Program-made: the position numbers and the translations under genes
Shown here: positions 45,526-56,088 of the stretch, in pieces
Numbering within the stretch: the first letter of the stretch is position 1
How the letters are laid out: every line of letters begins with the position of its first letter
Notes under the pieces: generated by a model
Databases searched by the model: none
Told to the model about the DNA's origin: nothing
The model's input: only the letters and a program-made list of their open reading frames with translations
Source: Elephas maximus indicus
Taxonomy: Eukaryota; Chordata; Mammalia; Proboscidea; Elephantidae
Reading direction: 5' to 3'
NCBI RefSeq assembly: GCF_024166365.1
Contig: NC_064831.1
Span: forward strand, 81,666,268-81,730,267
Length of the DNA: 64,000 bases

Positions 45526-46440
45526 TTAGCCAAACTGCAAAGTCTGAGATAACAGTACCTATAAGATTCCTTACAACACCAGCCACAAGTTCAGTGGTCC
45601 CCAGGACCACCCTCACTTCTGAGAAGCTAGTTACAACTCAGGGGTCTCCACAACAACCATCAGGTTTGATAATTCACTATAAAGACTCACGGAAGATACC
45701 AAAAGCTTTTCTACTCAGTCAGGTTTATAATGGGTAAATGGTATATATACAAGGACCAGTCAGCTGAAGAGACAAACAAACATAGGGCAGAATCTGGAAT
45801 GGTTCCAAGCATGGAGCTTCCAGTCATTTTCTCTCCATGGATCCATGGATAATGTTACCCACCCAGCATGGATATGTGACAATGTGCATGGAGTATTGCC
45901 AACGTAGGAAGCTCACTCGAGCTTCAGTGTCCAGAGTTTTTATTAAGGATGCATTACACAGGGATGATTGATTAAATTATTGCCCATTTGGTTTAACTCA
46001 ATCTACTGCACTCCCTCTCCCTGAAGGTCAGATTGATATCACATGGCCCAAAGCCCCAACACTGTAATCACATGATTAATCTTTCTGGCATGACCAGTTC
46101 ACACTCTGAGTCATCTCTTTAGCATAAATTATACAGGAGCCCACCATGAGTCATACTGTTAGGGGGAACTATCAATTGTGGCCAAGGGGCCAACCATCAG
46201 TAATAAAGACACTCTTTTCACTTGGAGAATTCTAAGAGTTTGGAGATCATCTCACAAACGGTCGGTGAGATGGCAGGGATCATGGAGGGTCAAGACAGAG
46301 GTAAGGGAATGGCTCAGGTGGGAAATGTTCCATTTTGGAAACCCCACACTCTGCTCCCCAACCTCCAGGGATCAGTTCTGGTCTTCATAAACACTACACC
46401 TGGCCTCTCAAGGGTCTCTAATTCCTCTTTGCTCCTGGAC
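45526..46440 (-). repeat. LTR-like element, antisense
   Basis: 'caggggtctccacaacaacc', 'agtattgccaacgtaggaag', 'ctcactcgagcttcagtgtc' and 'agagtttttattaaggatgc' are words from a known reversed mammalian ERV LTR. I cannot name the subfamily with confidence. No viral coding sequence is visible. Confidence 0.5.
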
Positions 46441-47443
46441 CTGGTATAACAACTCCCTTCCCCTCCTATTCCACATAAAAGAATGTAGGAGTTTTCCAAA
46501 AGCCACTTATACTAGAGTAAACTAACGACAACAAAAAAATTCTGAAAGCCTAACAATAGAATACAATCAGAATGTAATCTGCTCATTGAAATTGAAATGT
46601 AACTAGAATCTGTATGCAAATAAGGTTTCTTGCAGTCACAGGCCACCTAGGCCCTGATCAGTTTTCCTGGATGTATGTAAACCTGCTTCTCTGGTCTGCT
46701 CGTTTCACCTTAATCACATTCATTAGCAGATTGGTAAGCTTAATCACGTTCATTAACAGATTGGTAAGCTGTTTCTACTGGCTGATGAAGTGATGCTTCC
46801 TTTCCAGTTGTTCTAAGATAGCATCTTGAGGTCTCCATGGGGGCACACACAGAGATATACCATGAGAAGAAAATTAATGATCCTTTACCAATGCGCTTAA
46901 AACCTTGGCTAAAACTATTCAGAAAACTGCAAAAGAAAATATTCATGCAGGCATTTTTCCCTTGTACATATTTTTCTGCTTTCTGCAATGAGCATGTATT
47001 ATATTTTCAATAGGTAAAAATAAATTGCATTTAAAATCAATCAGAGAAAATGCAGTCCTTAAAGATACATCTAATACAAAACCAACTAGTCAGGTTATCA
47101 TGTGCAGAAAATAGCATTCCTGCTTCTGCAGAGGAGTTGTGGATTTTCTACAGGTTGTCCGGGATACATTTGAGAGAAGTTTATTATTTCTGTACAATTT
47201 GGTGCATGCACCATTAGGGAGACTTGGAGAAGGCTCTTACTGATTAAATATTTACCAGGAAAGACTTGACAACAACTCAACCACCATTTAAGCATTCAAA
47301 TAAGCGGTGAAAATGTCCGAGGGGAGAGACATACAGGGAAATTATAAGAGGCAGCATTTTAGTGGCTTCCTTAGTTATGACCCTGCAAAACTAAAAGAAT
47401 ATCTGGTCTGCAATACAATTCACACCTCTGTATTTTAAAGCCT
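46441..47443. other. unresolved sequence with 30-bp tandem duplication
   Basis: Bases 46710-46739 are repeated at 46740-46769 with two changes (unit begins 'ttaatcacattcattagcag'). No other element is recognised. Confidence 0.5.
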
Positions 47444-47601
47444 AAAACCCATTGCCATTGTGTCGATTCCAACTCACAGCCACCCTATAGGACAGAGTAG
47501 AGCTGCCCTATAGGGTTTCCAAGGAGAAGCTGGTGGATTCGAACTGCCAATCTTTTGGCTAGCAGCCTGAGCTCTTAACCACTATGCCACCAGGGCTCCT
47601 T
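47444..47601 (-). repeat. AfroSINE-type SINE, antisense
   Basis: 'gccattgtgtcgattccaac' tail to 'gagctcttaaccactatgcc' head, complete and little diverged. Confidence 0.95.
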
Positions 47602-47749
47602 TTTAAAGCCTGCTACTTAGAAAATCCTCAACAACCATTGGCATAGAGAAATTAAGTTCTTATTTTGAGAAAACTGAGGTAAAGAGTTGCCCCAAAAAAC
47701 AAAAAAGTCAGGGGTTCCAGGAAGACCAACAAAGACACACTTGGTATGC

Positions 47750-47960
47750 ATTCAGCCTTTATCCATCCATACCACATGTATTGGGTGTGTACATTCTAGG
47801 AGGCAATGTGCTTACACCACGGAGACTATGAAATCAAGTAAGTCACCCTGAGAATGGCTCACATTTTAGTAGGAAAGTAAGATATAAATAATTAAAACAA
47901 CACAAGGGAGCCTGTGACAGGTATCCCAGGAGGCCTTCAAAGAATGTGCTGGGGGTAGGG
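47750..47960 (-). repeat. LINE2 3' end, antisense, eroded
   Basis: 'gggtgtgtacattctaggag', 'gctcacattttagtaggaaa', 'acaggtatcccaggaggcct' follow the reversed LINE2 3' end. Confidence 0.5.
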
Positions 47961-48189
47961 AGTAATTAGGTTCTTCTAGGGAGTCCAGAGGATGTTTCGG
48001 TTCAGAATCGGTATAAGTATCTGAATTTGGAATGTTTTCCAAAGCAGCCTACTATGGCAAGCAGGGGAGACAGCCAGGTGCTGGATAAAGAAGATAGGCA
48101 GAGATCAAATCTAGTTTTGGAAGAAGGGGACCGGAAGCTTATCACAGCACTCTTTGAGAAAAAGGATATAAAACTTTTTTCTTTTTTAA

Positions 48190-48765
48190 TTACTAAGGCA
48201 TTACAATATGGATGAAACTTAAGAACATTACGCTAAGTGAAAGAAGCCAGACACAAAAGGTCACATATTGTATGATTCCATTTATATCAAATGATTAGAA
48301 CAGGTAAAGCCATAGAGTCAGAAAATACATCAGTGTTTGTCAGAGGCAGGGGGTGAGGGGTGAGCTCAGGGGGTGATGGCTTAATGGGTATTGTTAGCTG
48401 CCATCAAGCCAGCCCCCAGTGCGTGGTGGTCTCATACGTTACAGAGTAGATCATCTCCATAGGGATTTTTTGGTTGTGACCTTTACAGAAGCAGCTCACC
48501 AGCCCTTTCTTCCTCGGGCCACTGGTGGTTCAAAACACCAACTTTAGGTTAGCAGCTGATCTCAAACTGCTTGTGCCACCCAGGCTCTTTGCTTAAGGAG
48601 TGCAGGTTTTCTTTTGGGGGTAAAGAAATGACGGAAATGCTTTGGAACTAGATGGGGTGATGGCTGCACAGCTATGTGGAAATACTGAATTCCACTGAAT
48701 TGTACACTTTAAAATGATTGTTTACTTTATATGAATTACACTTAAAAAATACATATTAAACAAAA
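48190..48765 (+). repeat. old L1M 3' end, split by a SINE
   Basis: 'acattacgctaagtgaaaga', 'agccagacacaaaaggtcac' and 'cagtgtttgtcagaggcagg' precede the SINE. 'tggctgcacagctatgtgga' and 'tgaattgtacactttaaaat' follow it. Confidence 0.85.
48391..48589 (-). repeat. AfroSINE-type SINE inside L1M, antisense, long subfamily
   Basis: 'gttagctgccatcaagccag' tail, 'agctcaccagccctttcttc' middle, 'cttgtgccacccaggctctt' head. The flanking 'gcttaatgg' and 'gcttaagga' suggest an imperfect target-site duplication. Confidence 0.85.
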
Positions 48766-48879
48766 ATTGCTAAAGCTCTTCCTAGGATCTTGGGAAGGGC
48801 CCATACAAATGAGGAGGCCTACAGCTTAAGCTTCATTAGCCTCACAGGTCCTGCACTGTTGAGGCTGGGCGGAAGAGTC

Positions 48880-49045
48880 GACCTAAGTGCTAGTCACCTC
48901 TGCCACTTACTATTTTTATGATTTTAGGCAAGTGGCTGCATTTTTCTCAGTGTCAGTTTCTTTGATACAGACTGTCCCACAATGCCTAATAAAGTGTCAT
49001 ATACACAGTAGGCATTTAATAAAACATTGAATCACTGATTGTATA
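48880..49045 (+). repeat. MIR element, sense
   Basis: 'acctctgccacttactattt', 'atgcctaataaagtgtcata', 'cagtaggcatttaataaaac'. Confidence 0.65.
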
Positions 49046-49439
49046 CTCCTCAGGGGGCATAAAGAGAGTTAACAAATTGCTGTTTTCAGCACACTATGGG
49101 AACAATTATTGACCATTTCTCTAGCACAGCTGTATATAGTGAGATGTTTTAGGGAAAAGGAGATAGCTAAAATTGGCATGGGTGGAATCAAATTTTTCAA
49201 AATGCCATTCACTGTATTTGTCAAAAACTCAAGAAAGTAAAAATTTTATCTCCTAGTGTCCAGATGAAAATCTTCTGATGGCAGCACATAGGTATGATAT
49301 GCAGACAAAACTAAATGCTGTGTGTTATCTCTAAAATTTCCCTCTTTCTTAGACTTTCCAGCAACCCCCCAAGCTTCTGGAGATAAAAAGTTTCAAAAAC
49401 AACCCAAAATCAGATATTTATGGGCATTTCTCCATTCCA
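49046..49439. other. unresolved non-coding sequence
   Basis: Nothing recognised. Confidence 0.35.
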
Positions 49440-49584
49440 TAAGCTCTCCATCAAAATCCTATTTCTATAGCCCAAACCTTCATCATTTCTTACCGGAATT
49501 ACTGCAGTAGCATCTTAACTAGTCAGCCTTCTCTCTGTCCTCCTACCTTCACTTCGTTCTCCACAGAGCAATCAGAGTGACCTA
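49440..49584 (+). repeat. LINE2 fragment, sense
   Basis: 'actgcagtagcatcttaact' and 'cacagagcaatcagagtgac' match the LINE2 landmark around its ORF2 end. Confidence 0.65.
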
Positions 49585-50010
49585 TTTCCGGTAATGATGG
49601 AGTAGCTGGTACCAGTTTACCCTTCCCCCACAAACAACCCGAAAACTGGGCAAAATAATGGAAATAACTGGATTCAAATACGAGACTAGGCAGCCTAGGG
49701 ATGTGATCCCTGAGAGAAAAGAAGCAAATGAGGCCAAGCTCCACTATTACCCCAGCTTTCTGCCAAGAGGCACTTTCCATGCTAAGACTCAGGGAAGAGG
49801 AGTCCCAGAGTAGAGTAATCTCACTGAGGTGAGCAAACAGATCAATTCAGGGCTACTGAGACAGATTTCGCAGGGCAGGGTATCAAAGAAAAGGGAGTTG
49901 TGCAGAGAAAAACTCCAAAACTATACAGCTGGCCCTGTGGGCCTTTGGCCAAATAAGATACGCAAAGTGAGGCTCCATTAGACAAGGCAAAGGGCACCTA
50001 CAGGTAGTCT
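49585..50010 (+). repeat. possible L1M 5' UTR fragment
   Basis: 'gtagctggtaccagtttacc', 'ctaggcagcctagggatgtg' and 'gaggccaagctccactatta' are words I know from the 5' region of old L1M elements. Confidence 0.45.
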
Positions 50011-50344
50011 GTTCTGAGGTAAATAGAATACGTCATTCCTTTTTCCTTAGGTTTTCATCGTTGTTGCCTTTTATTAGCAGCATCTTTATAAATCCGGTCT
50101 GTATTTGTCTTTGGGGGCAGGAAACATTACATCTGAAAATGATAACACCAGCTAATTACTCACTGCAACATTGTCTGTAGTATATATTACTACCAAAAAA
50201 GATGTAAAAAAACAGATGATCATACGTGTTGTTCATAACTTGCATACGTGGTAACTGAACCTCATGCAGGAGCTGGAATTAAGAAACTTTGTTAACACCT
50301 GGTTTCAGGAGAGAGATCAGAAATCTGTAGTCTAAGAGTGGTGC
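50011..50344. other. unresolved non-coding sequence
   Basis: Nothing recognised. Confidence 0.35.
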
Positions 50345-50553
50345 AGGAGCCCTGGTGGTACAGTGGTTAAGTGCTGGTCTACTAACTGAACGATTCCATG
50401 GTTTGAACTCACCAGCCACTCTATGGTAGAAAAGACCTGGGAATCTGTCCCCATAAAGATTACAGCCTTGGTGACCCTACGGGGCAGTTCTACTCTGTCC
50501 TACAGGGTTGCTATGACCTATAAAAAGTGACTTAACTGCAGACAACAACAATA
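50345..50553 (+). repeat. AfroSINE-type SINE
   Basis: 'ccctggtggtacagtggtta' head, 'gattacagccttggtgaccc' middle. The tail is altered ('gctatgacctataaaaagtg') but ends 'gcagacaacaac'. Confidence 0.85.
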
Positions 50554-50604
50554 AAGAGTGGAGCTGATCCCTTGTTGGCTACCATCTTAGTCGGGAATCT
50601 CTGC

Positions 50605-50745
50605 TGAAACCCTGTTCTGCATCAGGCATCTCTCAACTGACAGATGGGTGGTAGCTGCACTTAAGGAGATTGGTTGGGAATTGAACCTGAGTCTCCCGCC
50701 TGGAAGACGAGAATTCTACCACTGAACCATCACTACCCTCTGGGG
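50605..50745 (-). repeat. tRNA-Gly-derived SINE head, antisense
   Basis: 'gttgggaattgaacctgagt' (reversed B box) and 'gaattctaccactgaaccat' (reversed A box) give the reversed tRNA-Gly(GCC)-like head. The right half matches the copy at 27145-27225. The RTE tail is truncated. Confidence 0.85.
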
Positions 50746-51014
50746 CTAGTGTAGGTCTAGAGTAAAGGCTGTGCTAGACCTATATGAATAAAGTTAAAAA
50801 AAAAAAAAAAAGAGCCCTTAAAAGGAATAAGCTGCTGCAAAGTAAATTATCTGCCTTAGGTGGTTTCTTAGATATGACACCAAAAGCACATGCAACCAAA
50901 GAAAAAATAAATAGGATTTCATCAAAATTAAAATTGTTGTGCATCAAAGGACACTATCAACCCTTAGAGAAATGCAAATTAAAACTACAGCGAGATTCCA
51001 TCTCACTCCAACAA

Positions 51015-51043
51015 CCAAAAAAAAAAAAAAAAAAAAAAACCCA
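51015..51043 (+). repeat. poly(A)-only insertion in L1 ORF2
   Basis: An A-run of about 23 sits between two exact copies of 'cactccaacaa' (51004-51014 and 51044-51054). The related L1 near 63725 has the sequence once, without poly(A). Confidence 0.75.
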
Positions 51044-51277
51044 CACTCCAACAAGGCTGGCATTAATCCAAAAAATAAATGTTGGAGAGGATGTGGAGGG
51101 ATTGGAACACTTATACACTGCTGGTGGGAGGGTAAAATGGTACAACCACTTTGGAAATCGATCTGGCGTTTCCTTAAAAAGCTGGAAATAGAACTACCAT
51201 AAGACCCAGCAATCCCATTCCTCAGAATATATCCTAGAGAAATAAGAGCCTTTACACAAACAGATATATGCATACCC

Positions 51278-51493
51278 ATGTTTATTGCAGCACTGTTTAC
51301 AATAGCAAAAAGATGGAAGCAACCAAGATGTCCATCAACGGTTGAATGGATAAATAAATTATGGTATATTCACACAGTGGAATACTACGCATCGATAAAG
51401 AACAGTGAGGAATCTGTGAAACATTTCTTAACATGGAGGAACCCGGAAGGCATTATGCTGAGTGAAATTAGTCAGTTGCAAAAGGACAAATAA
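51278..51493 (+). pseudogene. L1 ORF2 C-terminal fragment
   Basis: 71 open codons beginning '[13 protein letters not shown]' and ending in a stop at 51491-51493. This is the normal C-terminal end of L1 ORF2p, with the W-rich and 'YYASIKN' stretches of the C-terminal region. Everything upstream of 50961 is absent, so no endonuclease or RT is encoded. Confidence 0.85.
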
Positions 51494-53700
51494 GATCTTG
51501 AGGAATAGTTTAAACAGAGAGGAACACACTCTTTTGTGGTTACTAGAGGCGGGAGGGAGGGAGGGAGGGAGAGGGTTATTTATTGATTAGAGAGTAGTTA
51601 AGACCTACTTTAGGTAAAGGGAAGGACAACACTCCACACAGGGAAGGTCAACATAACTGGACTAAACCAAAAGCAAAGAAGTTTCCTGAATAAATTGAAT
51701 GCTTCAAAGGTCAGCAAAGCAGGGGCAGGGGTTTGGGGACTATGGCTTCAGGGGACATCTAAGTCAATTGGCAAAATAAAATCTATTAAGAAAACATTCT
51801 GCATCCCACTTTGAAGTGTGGCATCTGGGGTTTTAAACGCTAGCAAGGGGCCATCCAAGATGCATCAATGAGTCTCACTCAACCCACCTAGATCAAAAGA
51901 GAATGAAGAACACCAAGGACACAAGGTAATTATGAGCCCAAGGGACAGAAAGGGCTACATGAACTAGAGAGTACGTCACCCTGAGACCAGAGAACCAGGC
52001 TACAACTGATAACTTCCCTGACAGAGAACACAACAGAGAACCCCTGAGGGAGCAGAAGAACAGTGGGATGCAGACCCCAAATTCTCATAAAAAGACCAGA
52101 CTTAATGGTCTGATTGAGACTAGAAGGATCCCGGTGGTCAGGGTCCCCAAACCTTCCACTGGCCCAGGACAGGAACCATTCCCGAAGCCAACTCTTCAGA
52201 CTTGGATTGGACTGGAGAATGGGGTGGAGAGAGATGCTGATGAGGAGTGAGCTACTTGCACCATGTGGACACTTGAGACTATGTTGGCATCTCCTGTCTG
52301 GAGGGAAGATGGGAGGGTAGAGGCAGTTAGAAACTGGCAAAATGGTCACAAAAGGAGAGACTGGAAGGAGGGAGCATGCTGACTCATTAGGGGGAGAGTA
52401 AATGGGAGTATGTAGTAAGGTATATAAGTTTATATGTGAGAGACTGACTTGATTTGTAAACTTTCACTTAAGGCACAATAAAAATTATTAAAAAAAAAAA
52501 TTCTAACTTGGAAAGAAAGACCAGACTTGCTGGCCTGACAGAGACTGGAGAAACCCTGAGAGTATGGACCTTAGACACTCTTTCAGCTCAGTAATGAGGC
52601 CACTGGTGAGGTTCACCTTTCAGCCAAAGATTGAACAGGCCCATAGAACAAAACAAGACTAAAGGGGTGCACCAGCCCTGGGGCGGGGACTGGAAAGTAG
52701 GAGGGAACAGGAAAGTTAGTAACAGGGAACCCAGGGTTGAGAAGGGAGAATGTTGACATGTCATGGGGTTGTTAACAAATGTCATACAACAATGTGTGTA
52801 CTAACTGTTTGATGAGAAATTAGTTTGTTCTGTAAACCCTCATCTAAAGTTCAATAAAAAAAATAATTTAAAGAAAAAAAAAAAAAGGACACTATCAAGA
52901 AAGTGAACAGATAAACCACAAAATGAGAGAAAAGATTTGCAATCATATCTGATAAGGGCCTAGCAGTCAATATCATTAGTCATTAGGGCAATGGAATTCA
53001 AAAGCACAATGAGGTACCATTTCACATCCAGCAGAATGACTATTAAAAAAAATAAAAAGGAAATTCGCAAGTGTTGGTGAAGATACGGAGAAACTGGAAC
53101 CTTTATACAGTGTGGGTAGGAATATAAAGTGGTGCAGCCACTGTGGAAAACAATTTAGCAACTACTCAGAAAATTAAACATATGATTACCATATGACCCT
53201 GTAATTCTACTCTTAGGTAGATACCTATGAGATTTGGAAACTTACATTCACGCAAAGAATTATGCATAAACGCTCATAGCAGCAGTGTTGATAATAGTCA
53301 AAAAATGGGAACAACCTAAATGCCCATCAGCTGATGAGCGGATAAACAAACTGTGGTATATCCAAACACAGGAATCTTTATTAAGCCATACGAAGGAATA
53401 GAGCACAAATACATGCTACAACATCGAAACGGGAAAACATTATGCTAAGTGAAAGAAGCCAGACACAAAAGGCCACATGTTGTCATTTTTATATAATATC
53501 CAGAATAGGAAAATCCTTAGAGACAGACTGTATCTTAGTGGCTGACTGGGAGGAGAGAGGAGGAACTTGGGACTGACAGCTAGTACACGAGTTTCTTTTT
53601 GTGGCGATAGAAATATTCTGGAATTGGATAGTGGTGCGCTAGCTGTACAACACAGGGAATATACTTAAAACCACCGAGTAGTTTCACTTTAAAGTGGTAG

Positions 53701-53960
53701 ATTTTATGCTATGTAAACTATATTTAATAAAAAAAGAACAAATGTGGTATATCTATGTAATGGATTACTATTTAGCCGTAAAAAGGAATGATAAACTGAC
53801 CCATCCTAGTACACTGATGAACCTTGAAAACATGATTATAAGTGCAACAACCCAGTCCCATATTTTTCGATTTCACTTATGTGAAATGTTCAGAATACAA
53901 AAATCTATAGAGAGAGAAAGTGGATTAATATTTGCCAGGGGCTAGGGTGGGAGAGTAATG
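53701..53960 (+). repeat. L1M 3' fragment, sense
   Basis: 'tgtggtatatctatgtaatg', 'gaaccttgaaaacatgatta', 'taatatttgccaggggctag' repeat L1M landmarks that were already passed at 53.3-53.5 kb, so this is a separate L1M piece. Confidence 0.75.
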
Positions 53961-53982
53961 TTTTTTTTATTTTTTTATTTTT

Positions 53983-54127
53983 TAACACTTTAAAGAAGTC
54001 TTTCACAGCACATTTGCCCAATGCAACACATTGTTTGATTTCTGGACTACTGCTTCCATGGGTGTTGATTGTGGATCCAAGTGAAATGAAATCCTTGACA
54101 ACTTCAACTTCAAAATTTTCTCTTAAC
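53983..54127 (-). mobile_element. RTE LINE internal fragment, antisense
   Basis: 'tttaaagaagtctttcacag' to 'atccttgacaacttcaactt' matches the antisense RTE at 55.72-55.83 kb. The 3' end is missing. Confidence 0.9.
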
Positions 54128-54154
54128 ATGTATAATCTCAAACATTCACACAGC

Positions 54155-54275
54155 AACCTTAAAAGGAAAGCAGAATTTTTACCTCCGTTTCTGCAGATGA
54201 GGAAACTGAGGCTTATACCCATATATACCCAAGTCATAGAGTTAGGATGTAGAATTCACACTAAGGAAAAAATTC
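54155..54275 (-). repeat. MIR element, antisense
   Basis: 'cagatgaggaaactgaggct' and 'cccaagtcatagagttagga'. Confidence 0.7.
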
Positions 54276-54374
54276 AGATTATGCCCCTCCTAACCAGAGC
54301 TAGGCTCCAGAAAGGCAGAGACCATGGTCTCTCTCTTACTTTGGTATTTTCATACTGAGCTTGCAGCAAGCACA

Positions 54375-54540
54375 CAATAATAATAATATTCATTGACTGC
54401 CAGACATTGCACAACAACCCAATGAATTATTATTGTCTTGCATTTTCAAAAGAGAAAACCGGGGCAAAGAGTTTGAAAAACTTGCCATAGGTTGTCTAGG
54501 TACTAAGTGATGAGCCAGGGTTCAAGCCCAGGCAGTCTTG
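54375..54540 (-). repeat. MIR element, antisense
   Basis: 'attcattgactgccagacat', 'gagaaaaccggggcaaagag', 'agggttcaagcccaggcagt'. Confidence 0.65.
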
Positions 54541-54722
54541 ATCTGCACTTCTCAGCATGAGCAAGCGTGAGAGTCACCTGGGCACCTTGCTAAAACAGAT
54601 TCCTGGGCCCCAGCCCCAGTGTTTCTGATTCAGCAAGTCTGCGTGGAATCTGAGATTCTGCATTTTTAACAAAGTCCAGGGATGCTGACTCTGCAGGTCC
54701 AGGGACCCTGCTTTGAATAAGG
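54541..54722. repeat. MER5-type hAT-Charlie non-autonomous DNA transposon
   Basis: 'gagagtcacctgggcacctt', 'cctgggccccagccccagtg', 'tttctgattcagcaagtctg' and 'gggaccctgctttgaat' give the full MER5A order. Confidence 0.85.
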
Positions 54723-55214
54723 AGGGTCTAGACCTAGAGTCTATGCTCATGACCACTAAATCCTGCTGTTTCCCCTGTGCATTATTACTTGCTGACTGAC
54801 TGACTGAAAGACAGTACAGGCGTATGCAAATGGCACTTCGCTATAGTGCACTTTGCAGATACTGCATTTTTACAAATTGAAGGCTTGTGGCAACCCTGCA
54901 TCGAGCAAGCCTATGGGCACCATTTTTCCAACAGCATGCGTTCATTTCATGTCTTTGCGTCACATTTGGGTAATTCTCACAATATTTCAAACTTGTTCAC
55001 TATTATTATATCTGTTATGGTGATCTGTGATCAGTGATCTTTGATGTTACTGTGGTAATTGTTTTGGAGTACCACGAACCTTGCCCATAAAAGATGGGCA
55101 CATTTATTAACCAATAAATGTTGTGTGTGTTCTGACTGCTCCACCGACCAGCTGTTTCTCTGTCTCTCTCCCTCTTCCCTGACCTCCCTATTCCCTGACA
55201 CACGACAATATTGA

Positions 55215-56063
55215 AATTGTTGTTTTGTTAGGTGCGGTTGAGTTCGTTCTGACTCATAGAGACCCTATGTACAATAAAACGAAACACTGCTCGGTCTTGT
55301 CCTGTCCTCACAATTTGTTATGTTTTAGCTTATTGTCACAGCCGCCGTGTCAATTCATCTCATCAAGGGTCTCCCTCTTTTCCACTGACCCTCTCTCTAC
55401 CTTACCAAGCATGATGTCCTTCACCAGGTACTGGTCCTCCTAATAATACATTCAAAGTTAGTGAAACGAAGATTTGCCACCCTTGCTTCCAAAGAGCACT
55501 CTGGCTGTACTTCTTCCAAGACAGACTTGTTCATTCTTCTGGCAGTCCATGGTATATTCAGTATTCTTCGCCAACACCATAATTCAAAGGCATCAATTCT
55601 TCTTCAGTCTTCCTTATTCATTGTCCAGCTTTCACATACATATGAGGCAATTGAAAACACCATGGCTTTGGTCAGCTGCACCTTAGTCCTCAAAGTAAAA
55701 TCTTTGCTTTCCATCACTTTAAAGAGGTCTTTTTGCAGAAGATTTTCCCAATGCAATACATAGTTTGATTTCTTGACTGCTACTTCCATGGGCACTGATA
55801 GTGGAGCGAAGTAAAATGAAATTCTTGACAACTTCAATATTTTCTTCTTTCACCATGATGTTGCTTATTGGCCCAGTTGTGAGGATTTCTGTTTTCTTTA
55901 TGTTGAGGTGTACTCCATACTGAAGGCTGTAGTCTTCGATCTTTATCAAGAAGTGCTTCAAGTCCTCTTTGCTTTCAGTAAGGAAAGTTGTGTCATCTGC
56001 ATATCACAGGTTGTTATTGAATCTTCCTCCTATCCCGATGCCATGTTCTTCTTCATATAGTCC
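55215..56063 (-). mobile_element. RTE LINE 3' portion, antisense, inside Tigger1
   Basis: Starts with the reversed tail 'gttgttttgttaggtgcggt' and runs back to the middle of the RT region, ending 'cttcttcatatagtccag'. It is 5'-truncated, like most LINE copies. Reading the minus strand, an open stretch of 80 codons (55961-55719) encodes the 'LKDYSLQYGVHLNIKKTEIL'-type segment after the YADD region. The target-site duplication is at most two or three bases. Confidence 0.9.
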
Positions 56064-56088
56064 AGTTAGGCCAATTAATAACCCTACA

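Larger units (their letters stand above)
50961..52883 (+). mobile_element. 5'-truncated younger L1 with two 3' UTRs
   Basis: It begins inside ORF2 at a point equal to about 63684 of the large L1. ORF2 end: open to a stop at 51491-51493, with a broken middle. A first 3' UTR follows (51494-52490: a (GGGA)n tract near 51551, 'gaccagacttaatggtctga', 'aaggcacaataaaaattatt' and poly(A)). Then a second 3' UTR (52501-52883: 'gaccagacttgctggcctga', 'aaagttcaataaaaaaaata', poly(A)). One target-site duplication flanks both. See findings for the interpretation. Confidence 0.85.
50795..53700 (+). mobile_element. old L1M ORF2 end and 3' UTR, split by a younger L1
   Basis: The left part, about 50850-50960 ('tagatatgacaccaaaagca', 'gcatcaaaggacactatcaa'), continues at 52884 ('ggacactatcaagaaagtga') and runs to about 53700 through 'aaaacattatgctaagtgaa' and an L1M 3' end. 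Several stops break any frame. The 15-bp stretch 'aaaggacactatcaa' is duplicated around the younger element (50946-50960 and 52884-52898). Confidence 0.85.

Noticed and set aside
50784..51191. 135-codon open frame with an internal poly-lysine run
   Set aside because: It crosses from an old L1M ORF2 piece into the younger L1 and through the poly(A) insertion, so it is a fusion by chance and not a gene.
51930..52349. 139-codon minus-strand open frame
   Set aside because: It lies antisense in the L1 3' UTR and so has no independent support.
54846..55037. 63-codon open frame next to Tigger1 left end
   Set aside because: It lies in the Tigger1 leader, upstream of the transposase, and matches the non-coding part of the family.
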